DNA of 64,000 bases from positions 20,682 to 84,681 of the forward strand of contig JASCPH010000006.1 of assembly GCA_029959545.1 (NCBI GenBank), in the 5' to 3' direction. Every line of letters starts with the position of its first letter. Within the stretch, counting starts at the first letter, position 1. Source of the stretch: Microbacteriaceae bacterium PS02066. Lineage in GTDB: Bacteria; Actinomycetota; Actinomycetes; Actinomycetales; Microbacteriaceae. The notes below the pieces were generated by a model. The model was not told the origin of the DNA. It saw only the letters and a list, made by a program, of their open reading frames with translations, and did no database searches. The translations under genes and the position numbers were made by a program. This document shows, one piece after another, positions 55,150 through 64,000 of the stretch.

Positions 55150-55860
55150 TCAGACCGTGATGAGCTCGAACAGCGAACCGTGTTTGGTCATCATCATCGC
55201 CTCGACCGAGGTGGCGAGGGCGGTGTCACGGACGAGGATTCCAAACTCAATGTTCTTGTTCTCGGCGGAGTAGCTGAAGTTCGCACTCGTGATGAGTAGA
55301 AGCTCGTGGTCGACCACTATGAATTTGGCGTGGCTGACCACTGGCTTGCCGTTCGGCAAAACCGCTGAGCGGTAGACAGTGGCCTTCGGAAGCTGGGCCT
55401 TGACTGTGGCGCCGTCGGCAACCCCGGCGTCCACGTACACGGTGACGACGACGCCGGGCTGTTCGGAGGCAGCCTTCAACGCGGTCCACATGTTCGACGT
55501 GTCCTGAAAGTTGTAGGTCGCCGCTGTGACCGATTGACGAGCCGCTCCGACGATGCGGTGGAACTCGCTGGTGAGATGCCCGGTGTTGGCCTCGTTGCCT
55601 GGCATCGTCCACACAGGTGTTAGCTCGCGCAGCATCGTCTTCGCTCCGGCGATTGCGCGCAGCACGCTCCCGGCCTTCTCCCGTTCGGCCGGGCTGAGTC
55701 CCGCGTCGGTCAATAACATCCTGACTTGATCGCGCCGGCTGATCGCGATCTCGCGCACGGCAACGCTGACTGGCGTACCGCTCTCGAACTGCAGCGCGAG
55801 CCGTTCCGCTTCAGTCGCGGTCAGGAACCTGCCGAGTTCGGTGAGCGGGTCAGAGGCCAT
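55150..55860 (-). CDS. drmC: DISARM-type phospholipase D-like protein DrmC
   Basis: A 236-residue protein with one PLD/HKD motif: HAKFIVVDHELLLITSANFS near residues 182-201 (HxKx4D followed by the SAN turn), as in DrmC. The N-terminal half is helical (LGRFLTATEAERLALQFESG). ATG at 55860 overlaps the drmB stop by 11 bases; the longer frame upstream is antisense-like shadow within drmB. In characterised DISARM DrmC is accessory and partly dispensable. A nuclease role is possible. Confidence 0.8.
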   Translation of the reverse strand: MASDPLTELGRFLTATEAERLALQFESGTPVSVAVREIAISRRDQVRMLLTDAGLSPAEREKAGSVLRAIAGAKTMLRELTPVWTMPGNEANTGHLTSEFHRIVGAARQSVTAATYNFQDTSNMWTALKAASEQPGVVVTVYVDAGVADGATVKAQLPKATVYRSAVLPNGKPVVSHAKFIVVDHELLLITSANFSYSAENKNIEFGILVRDTALATSVEAMMMTKHGSLFELITV

Positions 55861-57880
55861 GGATGCTGCCGAAGAACCCGGGGACGACCGGGCCGTTCGC
55901 GGTCGGGAGGTCGAGGAGGAATCGGCGGTCGAGGAATCGGTTGGCCTTCTCGCAGGAGGTCTCCGAGGCGAAGGAGCAGGTGTGGCAGGCCGCGCCGTGG
56001 AGGAAGTCCTCTGGGTCCGATGGGGTGCGCTGGGCGCAGACCGGGTCGGAGGAGCACCGCGCGGCCCGGCGCAGCGCCGATAGAACGATGTTCTGGAGCT
56101 TTGCCGGTTCCGACAGCGCAACCAGCCCGCCGAGCGTTCCCTCGCTGTCGGATGCGGTCGTACAGATGAGCAGCCCTGCTGCCGCCTCACGCCCGGGCTC
56201 CTCGCGCCAGGCGTAGACGCGCTCGGTGAGACTGGCGGCGCCGTAGCCGGAGTACATCGCCATCTCGCGGATGAGGATGTGCGACAGCGTGTGGACGAGC
56301 CAGTACCGGGGACCGGGCAGTCGAGTGTCAGGATTGACGGCGGCGGCGGTCTCGGAGAAACGCCGAGCGAAGTTGCGGCGGTGGGCCTCGACGTGGGCGT
56401 CCCACAGCGGGGTGGATTCGATGTGTCGTTCCCACTGTCCGACGGCGTCGAGGTCGAGTTGCAGGAAGATGCCTTCGCCGCGGTCCTCGGTTGCAGGTAC
56501 CCAGGTGGGCTTGCCGTTGCGGGTGAGTTCGACCAGGCGTGAGGCGACGTCGTTGACCCGGTCCATCTCATCGAGGCGAGTGAAGCCGAGCACCGCGTTG
56601 ACCTTCTTCATCCGGTTTACGCCGACGACCCGTTGGATGCGCGGATGCAGGTCCGGGCCGCGCTGCATCTCGGTGACCATCAGTCCGGTGTTGTTCTGCT
56701 GTTCGGGGAACAGTGCCGGCTTTTGCAGGTACCGCCATTCGGGGATCAGTAGTTCGATCGGGTCCCAATTGGCGCGGCGCTCTTCGCGGGCCTCTTCCGA
56801 TTCGGGAGGTGCCAGCACGTCGGCGACGGCGGTGGCGATGTCGACGTCGGAGAGTCCGGTGACGTCGATGTTGTGTGCTCCGGCGAGTGCGCGGATGACT
56901 GGGATCTGGTCGGCGAACTGCTTGATCTGGTCGACGCCGAGTTCGACCCGCAGATGATCGGCGAGTGCCTCCTTCTCCTCGGCCTCGGACCGGGGCATGA
57001 CAATGATGCTCTGGGTCGAAGAGAACCAGAGGTTCGAGGCGCCCATCATGATCAGCGCGGGCTGGGCCTTGCAGCTGGGGAAGAACGCGCCGAGGTGCGG
57101 ATGGCGACCGCGACAGGTCTGGGGAAGCTTCTCCCTGCCCTTCGCGCCCTGGGCCTCAGCCATGCCGCGCGTGGCGTTGCAGGACTGGCAGATGATCGTG
57201 GAGCCGACGCTCTTGCCGACGTTGGCGTCACGCATCTTCAGGTCGGGGTTCTCTGCGACGGGGCACCTCTGACCCTTGTGCACCCACAGCGTGTACGGAA
57301 ACTCGTCGAGGTGTCCGTTGGTGCAGGTCAGCAGATGCTGCGCCGGGACGGCCGGGCCGCCTTCGCGCCGCCCTCGCCCGCCGCGCCCGGGGCAGGGCTT
57401 GTGGGTGAACTGGGCGAGGTCGGGCCGGAACGGGTGCGTGTTCGTGTAGGTGAACCGCGTGAGCGGGCCGAGGTAGTCGCAGCCCGTGCAGCGGAACCAC
57501 TGCGGGAACACCCGGGCGGGTAGACCGAGGTCGGAGCCCTCGGTCGACATCGAGCCCTTCTTCGGCTGCCACGGGAACGGACGCAGCGCGTCGACCTGTG
57601 GGCCGAGATGGAGCCGGACGACGTTGAGTAGGCGCGGTTCAAGGATGGTCGGGACGACCTCGCGGCGCTTCCAGATCGGCTCCCAGTCATCCAGCCCGGC
57701 GGGCATCACTGAGAAGCTCGGCAGGTCCATGATCGCGCCCGGACCGTATGTGTACAGCAGGGACGAGGGCCGCGCCGAGCCGACCTTGGCCCGGTTCTTC
57801 GCCAAGCCCTCGTCGGCGTCGCCGAGCGGGTCGAGGGCGTCGTTGTTGTCGGCCAGTGCGGCGATGGTGGTGTCAGTCAT
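55850..57880 (-). CDS. drmB: DISARM protein DrmB (DUF1998)
   Basis: A 676-residue DUF1998 protein. N-terminal KVGSARPSSLLYTYGPGAIM is the family hallmark. Zinc-type Cys clusters: CTGCDYLG, CQSCNATRG, and at the C-terminus CSSDPVCAQ and GAACHTCSFASETSCEKANR. DrmB forms a complex with DrmA in DISARM and probably helps bind DNA. Start overlaps the drmA stop (TGATG). Confidence 0.87.
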   Translation of the reverse strand: MTDTTIAALADNNDALDPLGDADEGLAKNRAKVGSARPSSLLYTYGPGAIMDLPSFSVMPAGLDDWEPIWKRREVVPTILEPRLLNVVRLHLGPQVDALRPFPWQPKKGSMSTEGSDLGLPARVFPQWFRCTGCDYLGPLTRFTYTNTHPFRPDLAQFTHKPCPGRGGRGRREGGPAVPAQHLLTCTNGHLDEFPYTLWVHKGQRCPVAENPDLKMRDANVGKSVGSTIICQSCNATRGMAEAQGAKGREKLPQTCRGRHPHLGAFFPSCKAQPALIMMGASNLWFSSTQSIIVMPRSEAEEKEALADHLRVELGVDQIKQFADQIPVIRALAGAHNIDVTGLSDVDIATAVADVLAPPESEEAREERRANWDPIELLIPEWRYLQKPALFPEQQNNTGLMVTEMQRGPDLHPRIQRVVGVNRMKKVNAVLGFTRLDEMDRVNDVASRLVELTRNGKPTWVPATEDRGEGIFLQLDLDAVGQWERHIESTPLWDAHVEAHRRNFARRFSETAAAVNPDTRLPGPRYWLVHTLSHILIREMAMYSGYGAASLTERVYAWREEPGREAAAGLLICTTASDSEGTLGGLVALSEPAKLQNIVLSALRRAARCSSDPVCAQRTPSDPEDFLHGAACHTCSFASETSCEKANRFLDRRFLLDLPTANGPVVPGFFGSIHGL

Positions 57881-60800
57881 CAGTCGTCCTCCCCGGCGGG
57901 CATCGCCCAGTCGTCCACACCCGCGGGGGTTCTGGCGAAGAGTCGGTCTGGTATCGGCGAGACCAGGATGTTGATCTCGGGCTGCACCTCGCGCATCGAG
58001 TTCGCGATCACGAACGGTGCTTCGGTCGAACTGCCGACCTTGGCCCGGTGGTTCTCGGGGCTGATGATCAGAGGCAGGTACTTGTCGCCCTCACCCGTGC
58101 GTTCGTACACGAGGGTTTGGTGCCGCTCCTTGGCGTACCCGGCCCGGCTTGTCCAGCGGTCGACGCGGTTGATGAGCAGGTCGCTCGCCTTCTTGGTGAG
58201 GTCGTCGTCCTGCGACGCCGCAAGGATGCGGCCCTTTAGTCGGTCAATGATCGCCACGACGGCGGGGTGCTGCGAGCTGATCTTCCCTGCCTCCCGTTCG
58301 GGCGAGAGGCCGTCGGTGATGGTCGCCTGTGCGACGCGCGCAGCACTGACCAGCAATCCGTCGATGCCGCGCTCCAGCGACGTGGGCGAGAACGGCGTGA
58401 CCGACAGGGCCTCGACTTGCTTGTAGAAGGTGTCGTGGTAGTGCCGGAACTGCTCGAAGTGGGCGAGGTCACGCGGCCGAGCCCAATTCCCGAGTGACAC
58501 GACCAGGCCGGGGCGGGCCGCGTCTCGGCCAACGCGTGAAGATGCCTGGATGTACTCAGCGGTGTTCTTCGGCTGGCCGACCACGAGCATGAGGCCGAGC
58601 CGCTGAACGTCCACGCCCACCTGGAGCATCGACGTCGCGAGCACCACATCGAACGGGGCGTCGCCGTCACGCTTGGGCGCAGCCTTGTCTTCGCGCCGCA
58701 ACGCGATGCGGGTCTGGAACGCGGCGGTCGTGTCGTAGCCTGGGTCGAACTCCAGCCCGAGCTTGTCAAGCGTCTTGCCGATATCGGCACCCGAGATGCG
58801 CGAGGTCAGCTCGGCTACGTTGAGGTTCCCGAACGCAGTTCCATATCGGCGCGGGAAACTGGAGTCGCGCCGTGGGTTGCCCACGCGCGTGCTCACATCG
58901 TCGTCCACATAGCGGCGCATACCGGCGAGCTCGCGGGTGGCGTTGAAGTACCCGACGAGGGTCATGTATGGGTCGGCCTCGATGCCGGTTCGGTCGAGCA
59001 GCAACTGTCCGGCCAGGAGCAGCACCTCGGCGAGGCGGATCTCGGCACTCGACAGGCGTACGCCCGGCGCGCTCACGCCGATGTAGCGCCGTCCAGGGTT
59101 CTGATCGGAGACCTCGACCTCGCGGGAGAAGAACGTGTCGGCGACGTCGAGCACCTGTGGCGGGAAGATCTCCACCTTGCGGCCGTAGAGCTGACGCACC
59201 TGCTCGACTGCGTTCCGCACGGTCGCCGTGGAGGCGACGATCAGCGGCTTGACCGGCTTGCCTTCGGGGGTCTCCCACGAGCACAGCGTCTCGACCGCGA
59301 CCTCGAACAGGCCCACTGCGGTGCCGAGCGCTCCGGTGATGAGGTGCAGCTCGTCCTGGATGATCAGGTCTGGCGGGCGCAGACGGCTGACGGGTATGAC
59401 GGTCGCGGCCGGATGACCGTTGTTCGCCGGGTGCGATTGCACCGTGCAGCCGGTGTAGTCGGAATGCACGTACCCGTGCCGCCCGCAGCGCTTGCTGACG
59501 AAGCCGAACAACGATGCCGCCTCGCCCTCGCGCGCGAGCCGGGCAAACTTGTCGACGGTGGCAATGACGAATGCCGGGGTGAGCCGGTAGATCTCCTCAT
59601 CAACCGTCAGCACGGGGAGGCCTTCCGGCACACCGCCGCCCTTGGAGAACGGGCAGCGGCCCAGTTCGTCGCCGCAATGCACGAAGACGCGACGGCTCGT
59701 AGCGTCGCCCTTTACGTTTGCCGGGGTGATCTCGGTACCGCACCACGGGCAGCGCTGAATCTGAAGGACCGTGAGCCGGTGCGAGGCCCCGTCGTTGACC
59801 TTCTTGAGCTGCTCGTCCGCCTCTTCGAACCGCTTGGGGCTGACATCCGTGCCGACCCACAGGCCGATGCGGAACGGTTCCGCACCCCACGTCGCCTCAT
59901 CCTCACGGCGCGCGAGCTCGGCGGCACAGATCAGTGCGGTGGCACGCTGGAACTGCTGTGCCGTCAGCAGCCGCAGCGTGTAGCGCATGAGTACGGCCAC
60001 GCCGTCGCCACCGTTGAGCGGCCCGTCGGCTGACTGCACGACGGCCTGGCGTCGGCGGATCGCGAACGTATAGGCAGCAAGACCGAGGTATGCCTCGGTC
60101 TTGCCACCACCGGTCGGGAAGAACAGCAGCTCGACGCGAGCCTGATGCTCCGCGCTGCGCAAAGGTTTCGTCGGGTCAATGAGCGCGCCGAGCTGCATGA
60201 GGATGAACGCGAGCTGGAACGGCCGCCACGAGGCCACCGGCTTTCCGTTGGCCTCGGACGCCTCGAGGTTCGCCCGCGCGTCCTTGATCGACAGCGTGGA
60301 GTCGGACTTGCGGGCCTCAGCGACCTGGGAGGCGAGGCGCTGGTCACGCATCACACGGTTCATGAACTGGAAGCACTCGAGCGCGGTCGCATCCGATGCG
60401 ACGAATCCCAGACCGGTCACGAGACGGTGGTGGGCCTGACGCGCTTCCCACAGCGCCACATCGGCGGTCTCACGCAGATGGGCGGGGAGTTGCGCCGCGA
60501 CGCCGTCCTGCCGGTCGAGCCACGCTCCGTACCCGGACACCAAGGGCGCGAGCCCGGCGCGTAGCTCGTCGGGGGTGGCGGATGCCAGTGCCTTCATCGA
60601 CAGGGTCGCGCCCTCTACCTCGCCGGCCCTAGTCTGTGGAGTCTCAGCCTTCGGCAGCCAGGTCGTCGACACCGACGTCGCTCGGCGCGAGCCCTTGCGC
60701 ACGACCCAGTCGGCCGAGCAGGTACGGCCGATCGCGAACTCCAGCCGGTCTTTGTACTGAAGGTCGAGCCGCCGCACCTCGTCGTCGTGTTCGGGCCAGT

Positions 60801-61593
60801 CCTGCTCCAGCACGTCCCGCACGGGAAGGAACGCCTCGTCGCCGCCAGCGTCGATGAGCAGCTTCGTCTGGAACATCCACATGTTGGACGGGATCGGCAA
60901 CGGCGTCTCGCGGTCATTGCACAACGCGATCTCCACGAGGACGCGCCCGTACTCCGCGTCGTCGTACCGGTCGATCCGCAGGCAGATCGCATCGCGAAGA
61001 ACGACCGTCTCGGTGCGCCCCGGAGTCAGCGACGCGAGCGTGATCGTCCGCGTCTCCTCGACCGGCGTGCGTTGGTACTTGCGCACCGGTCGGCCGGTCT
61101 TCGTCACCTCATCGGTCTCGACCGTCTCGTACGTGCCCCACGACGCGGTGACATTGAACGACGGCAGGCCGTTCGGGACCTGGAAGCGTAGACCCATCGA
61201 CGCCGGGATCATCAACCCCTGCTTGGGCGCGCGATCCTCGACGTCATCCTCATCGGCATCGGCTTCGCTCTCGTCGGCCGCAACCGTGGGAACGCCCCGT
61301 CCTTCGGTCGCACCGTCTTGGTCGAGACGCACCTCGGCCAGGTCGTCGGCGTCGTGCTGGTCGAGCGCCGACGAGTCGGTGCCCGTGAGCTTCACGGGTG
61401 CGATGAGGCCGACGAGGTACATCTGCTTCGGGCTGAACGGCAGCAACTCGTTCTCGCCATGGATCGGCCCGAGCAGTTCGCGTTCGACGATATCGACGAG
61501 GTTCTCCCGCACCCCGAACGAGGTGCCCTCCGTCGGGAAGTTGAGCACGTAGCCCGAGTCCGCTGGGGTGGGCGCGTCCGTGCTCTCTGCCAT
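57880..61593 (-). CDS. drmA: DISARM helicase DrmA
   Basis: A 1237-residue SF2 helicase. Walker A FFPTGGGKTEAYLGLAAYTF at about 491-510, DELH box LIIQDELHLITGALGT at 743-758, and motif VI ASSRVGRDAARPGLVVSLGN near 1000. CPWCGTE and HCGDELGRC may bind zinc. Asp/Glu-rich stretch ESEADADEDDVED at about 110. This is the size and motif set of DrmA. The ATG at 61593 gives MAESTDAPTPADSGYVLNFP; eight codons upstream another ATG exists. Confidence 0.87.
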   Translation of the reverse strand: MAESTDAPTPADSGYVLNFPTEGTSFGVRENLVDIVERELLGPIHGENELLPFSPKQMYLVGLIAPVKLTGTDSSALDQHDADDLAEVRLDQDGATEGRGVPTVAADESEADADEDDVEDRAPKQGLMIPASMGLRFQVPNGLPSFNVTASWGTYETVETDEVTKTGRPVRKYQRTPVEETRTITLASLTPGRTETVVLRDAICLRIDRYDDAEYGRVLVEIALCNDRETPLPIPSNMWMFQTKLLIDAGGDEAFLPVRDVLEQDWPEHDDEVRRLDLQYKDRLEFAIGRTCSADWVVRKGSRRATSVSTTWLPKAETPQTRAGEVEGATLSMKALASATPDELRAGLAPLVSGYGAWLDRQDGVAAQLPAHLRETADVALWEARQAHHRLVTGLGFVASDATALECFQFMNRVMRDQRLASQVAEARKSDSTLSIKDARANLEASEANGKPVASWRPFQLAFILMQLGALIDPTKPLRSAEHQARVELLFFPTGGGKTEAYLGLAAYTFAIRRRQAVVQSADGPLNGGDGVAVLMRYTLRLLTAQQFQRATALICAAELARREDEATWGAEPFRIGLWVGTDVSPKRFEEADEQLKKVNDGASHRLTVLQIQRCPWCGTEITPANVKGDATSRRVFVHCGDELGRCPFSKGGGVPEGLPVLTVDEEIYRLTPAFVIATVDKFARLAREGEAASLFGFVSKRCGRHGYVHSDYTGCTVQSHPANNGHPAATVIPVSRLRPPDLIIQDELHLITGALGTAVGLFEVAVETLCSWETPEGKPVKPLIVASTATVRNAVEQVRQLYGRKVEIFPPQVLDVADTFFSREVEVSDQNPGRRYIGVSAPGVRLSSAEIRLAEVLLLAGQLLLDRTGIEADPYMTLVGYFNATRELAGMRRYVDDDVSTRVGNPRRDSSFPRRYGTAFGNLNVAELTSRISGADIGKTLDKLGLEFDPGYDTTAAFQTRIALRREDKAAPKRDGDAPFDVVLATSMLQVGVDVQRLGLMLVVGQPKNTAEYIQASSRVGRDAARPGLVVSLGNWARPRDLAHFEQFRHYHDTFYKQVEALSVTPFSPTSLERGIDGLLVSAARVAQATITDGLSPEREAGKISSQHPAVVAIIDRLKGRILAASQDDDLTKKASDLLINRVDRWTSRAGYAKERHQTLVYERTGEGDKYLPLIISPENHRAKVGSSTEAPFVIANSMREVQPEINILVSPIPDRLFARTPAGVDDWAMPAGEDD

Positions 61594-61654
61594 GGGCACC
61601 AGTCTGCCGCAGACCACTGACGTTCGATTGGTGTCGCGCCCTAACGAGCGTTCC

Positions 61655-62527
61655 CTATTTCACTACGCGTACGCCCGCTGTCTCGGACTGGATGGGCGGC
61701 ACGTCGTGTCGGGTCCAGCCATGGTCTCGACGCCAACGGTAGACCGTTACGGCGTCGTCACGGAAGTGTCGACCGATCCATACTTCGTTCAGGGCGCCGA
61801 CGTTGGTGAGGTCTCCGTCGGGCGGCCCTTGGTCGAGCGAGCGGACGATCGGGAAGAAGCTCTGCGCATCGAGCCACAGGAAGAGAATGCGCGCGTCCGC
61901 AGCCGCCCCTCCCAGCTTGTCGACATCCGAGCGATGGGCGCCAGCCAGCTGCTCCGAGACAAACCGAGGGAGAATCCCACGATCGGTGGGGTCGTAGGTG
62001 TATCCGCCGTCGCCGATCGCGATGTGAACCTGGCCGGCAGGCGCCGTCTCGAGCGCCGAACCGAGCGTGATTCCGGCGGCCGCCATGCTCCGGAGCGTCT
62101 CGAAATTCGCCGGACGTTTACCCACGGGCTCGAGGAGATGGCGCTGCCAGGAGCGAGTGTTCACCGAGAACTCTTGGCGCGACTCCAGGTCTGCGAGCCA
62201 CGATTGAACCCCTGCCGCCGTCGCCTGTGAGCTACCGGTGGCGTCCACCATCAGCAGCCATCCGCGCGCAAGACCGCTCACCTCGAGCAGCCCATCGGGC
62301 GCCATCTTGAACCATCCCGCGTACGCCCCGACGGCCCGGTGGTCAGCGAGCGTCGACACCTCGACGGCAGTCGTCGCTAGATCCGTGACGATGTCGAAGT
62401 CATGGCTACCCGAGGGGGCTCCCTGAACATCCCGCGGCACGATGTGGCGGCCATCGGCGCCGAGCACGCCCAGAATGGCTGCCGAAGCGCGCCTCTCGCG
62501 TACGTCGAGCTCGGTGCCCTTCGCCAT
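61655..62527 (-). CDS. Unrecognised protein upstream of drmA, possibly nuclease-like
   Basis: A 290-residue protein starting at ATG 62527 (MAKGTELDVRERRASAAILG); the open frame extends to 62584. HDFDIVTDLATTAVEVSTLA resembles the strand-turn-strand of PD-(D/E)xK-like domains (Asp, then VEV), but no catalytic Lys is certain. The second half (DKLGGAAADARILFLWLDAQ and GALNEVWIGRHF) recalls a family of actinobacterial proteins found near defence genes. It lies between the recombinase and drmA in the same direction, 61 bases from drmA, so probably part of the defence operon. Confidence 0.65.
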   Translation of the reverse strand: MAKGTELDVRERRASAAILGVLGADGRHIVPRDVQGAPSGSHDFDIVTDLATTAVEVSTLADHRAVGAYAGWFKMAPDGLLEVSGLARGWLLMVDATGSSQATAAGVQSWLADLESRQEFSVNTRSWQRHLLEPVGKRPANFETLRSMAAAGITLGSALETAPAGQVHIAIGDGGYTYDPTDRGILPRFVSEQLAGAHRSDVDKLGGAAADARILFLWLDAQSFFPIVRSLDQGPPDGDLTNVGALNEVWIGRHFRDDAVTVYRWRRDHGWTRHDVPPIQSETAGVRVVK

Positions 62528-62573
62528 GCCGTGCTCAACGCGGAAATGCTGAGAACGTATTCCGGGTCGGTGC

Positions 62574-63845
62574 CTACAATTCACACCTCCACGTCAGCAG
62601 CACACGATCCTCGTCGAAGTAGCGGCCGACAACGCCGCGGCGGACGACGAGGGCGTCGAGCTGAGACACGAGTACTGTGCGTCGCGCCTTGTCGTCGTGG
62701 CCGGCGCGCGCCCATGCCTCTTCCACAGCGAGGTCGCCAACCATCGCGTTGCCACGCTCGAGGAGGAGCCGGTCGATCAGGTACGCGTCGAGTGCGGTGC
62801 GGCCGATGGTCTGGCGGCAGTTTGGGCAGTAGAGCACCGGTCGCTTCTGGTTCGTGCCTCGGCAGAGGAAGACAGCGCACTCGTCACAGCGTGCGACACG
62901 CGACAGGAACGGGCTCGTGGCCTGACGCTCAGACTGCTTTCGGGCCTGCGGCACTGTGCGGGCGTCAAGGAGTCGTTGCAGTGACTCGAACTCGTCGAAG
63001 GAAACGATCGCCAGGGCCTCGTTGACCACTGGACGGTCACGGTCATCTCGGAGCACTGCGAACGGGTCGACGCGCTTCGTGCTCTTGGCGCGGCCGGGGT
63101 TATGCGGGGTCATTCCGGCGAGCACTGGGTTGCGCAACAGACCGTCGACCGTCTGTCGATTCCACGATGTGCTCCCCGATGTCCGCTCGGCGCGACGCAC
63201 GGGCAGTGGCGCGCCGCTCTCGGTGAGCCACGTGGCGATCGCGTTCACCGTCTCACCCCGTAGGGCCTTGGCGACGGCGTCCGAGAGCCACCCGATTCGC
63301 TCGACGTCCTTCATCAGAACTCGCCCGGGGCCGTCGGGGTTCGGCACCGATTGGTAGCCGTACGGGATGCCGCCACCAGGCCAACGGCCGTCCTTGAGAA
63401 TCTGCGCACGTGCCGCGCGGACGCGAGCGCGGATCGCCTCGGCCTCCATCTCACCGAAGACCGCGAGCATGACCGCGAACGCGCGCCCCTGGGGGCTGGT
63501 CATGTCGATCGGGTCCTCGACGGCGACTAGACCGGCGCCGCGCTTCTGGAGCGTCTCGTCTGCGTGGAGGAAGTCGAGCACCCTGCGTGCGAGCCGGTCG
63601 ACCTTCCAGATGATCACGGCGTCGAAGTCGCGAGCCGCGAGCAGCGACTTCCACCCAAGTCGCTCCTCGGGGCGATTGGCGGTGGCAGAGACGCCGTCGT
63701 CGACGAACTCGCCGACGATCTCCCAACCGCGGGCTTCGGCATAGCGACGGCACGACTGGAGCTGACGAGCGATCGAGACGGACTCCTCCTTAGTGACACT
63801 GAGGCGGGCGTAAAGGACACATCGACGTACTTGCTTGAGGTTCAT
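62574..63845 (-). CDS. Large serine recombinase
   Basis: A 423-residue serine recombinase of the large integrase type. The catalytic Ser16 is in LYARLSVTKEESVSIARQLQ; the resolvase domain continues with VDRLARRVLDFLHADETLQK and GRAFAVMLAVFGEMEAEAIR. A recombinase DNA-binding domain follows (PNPDGPGRVLMKDVERIGWL) and then a zinc ribbon with CDECAVFLCRG and YCPNC at about 329-351. It is 423 residues, shorter than many phage integrases, with a reduced C-terminus. Its start lies against the truncated methylase frame at 63839. Confidence 0.92.
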   Translation of the reverse strand: MNLKQVRRCVLYARLSVTKEESVSIARQLQSCRRYAEARGWEIVGEFVDDGVSATANRPEERLGWKSLLAARDFDAVIIWKVDRLARRVLDFLHADETLQKRGAGLVAVEDPIDMTSPQGRAFAVMLAVFGEMEAEAIRARVRAARAQILKDGRWPGGGIPYGYQSVPNPDGPGRVLMKDVERIGWLSDAVAKALRGETVNAIATWLTESGAPLPVRRAERTSGSTSWNRQTVDGLLRNPVLAGMTPHNPGRAKSTKRVDPFAVLRDDRDRPVVNEALAIVSFDEFESLQRLLDARTVPQARKQSERQATSPFLSRVARCDECAVFLCRGTNQKRPVLYCPNCRQTIGRTALDAYLIDRLLLERGNAMVGDLAVEEAWARAGHDDKARRTVLVSQLDALVVRRGVVGRYFDEDRVLLTWRCEL

Positions 63846-64000
63846 CCGGTCAGTCCATCGGCCTTCGTCGGCGGCGTGCGACCTCGCTCTTGCAGGCGAA
63901 GGGCACGCTCGGCCTCATCGCCACCAACACCGTCGCGCAGGGTGACTCTCGCGAGGTCGGTCTCGACGCGATGGTCGACGGCGGCTTCACGATCACCCGC
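63839..64000 (+). pseudogene. 5'-truncated adenine methylase fragment (Eco57I/DrmMI-like), continues beyond window
   Basis: On the plus strand a frame without stop from 63839 to the edge reads ATSLLQAKGTLGLIATNTVA then QGDSREVGLDAM. This is the stretch following the NPPF region in Eco57I-like and DISARM-I (DrmMI-type) N6-adenine methylases. The expected upstream half (SAM motif, NPPF) is absent: within a few codons leftwards the sequence becomes the recombinase gene. It may therefore be a broken gene, or a methylase segment separated by recombination. The right end is outside the window. Confidence 0.65.

Noticed and set aside
55861..56571. N-terminal extension of drmC through the 3' part of drmB
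   Set aside because: Pro/Arg/Ser-rich low-complexity translation typical of a wrong frame; DUF1998 Cys clusters of drmB occupy the same DNA.

Overview
This window looks like chromosomal DNA from a high-GC actinomycete of the Microbacteriaceae, most likely Microbacterium or a close relative. The evidence is the actinobacterial origin layout, the DUF3566-gyrA-gyrB-DUF721-recF-dnaN-dnaA block, a DUF6049 gene beside murJ, and the strong GC3 bias of nearly all genes. It is essentially the oriC domain plus about 35 kb to its right, ending in a defence and mobile-element region.

Layout. 1-5.3 kb: cyclophilin fragment, small membrane protein, YbaK-type deacylase, PIG-L lipoprotein, NUDIX hydrolase and a small ESX-like trio (YbaB-like, WXG/EspC-like, EspB-like). 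5.5-8.5 kb: a membrane protein, then a decayed islet between a degenerate 3' piece of tRNA-Ala and the intact tRNA-Ala. It carries a DUF3037/HipA-like pair. tRNA-Ile follows. 8.5-18.4 kb: the leftward replication block (DUF3566, gyrA, gyrB, DUF721/DciA-like, recF, dnaN, oriC, dnaA). 18.7-23.8 kb: the rightward block (rpmH, rnpA, yidD, yidC, jag, rsmG, parA, parB) with three parS sites. 24-32.6 kb: trxA, trxB, murJ, DUF6049, a methyltransferase and CCA-adding enzyme. 32.7-40.7 kb: azoreductase/HxlR pair, PadR operon, GAF regulator-aldehyde dehydrogenase-DUF779, a GtrA-like protein and a lipoprotein, separated by dispersed hairpin repeats. 40.8-46.5 kb: a compact operon of a divergent S-adenosylhomocysteine-hydrolase-like protein, an amidohydrolase/deaminase, a DUF985 cupin and a polar-amino-acid-type ABC transporter. 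48.8-50.4 kb: rpsF-ssb-rpsR-rplI. 50.5-53.1 kb: a chaplin-like repeat surface protein with a collagen-like stalk and LAMTG sorting signal, plus a secreted partner. 53.7-55.0 kb: dnaB, preceded by DnaA boxes.

55.1-64 kb is accessory DNA. It holds a leftward drmA-drmB-drmC core of a DISARM-type anti-phage system, led by an unrecognised protein and a large serine recombinase. At the right edge, immediately outside the recombinase start, a rightward reading frame resembling the middle of an Eco57I/DrmMI-type adenine methylase begins abruptly. The DISARM methylase (and drmD) are therefore not intact in this window. The locus may be an element inserted into, or rearranged around, the methylase gene. 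This is the most interesting region.

All assignments come from reading the sequence and translated proteins. No database search was run.
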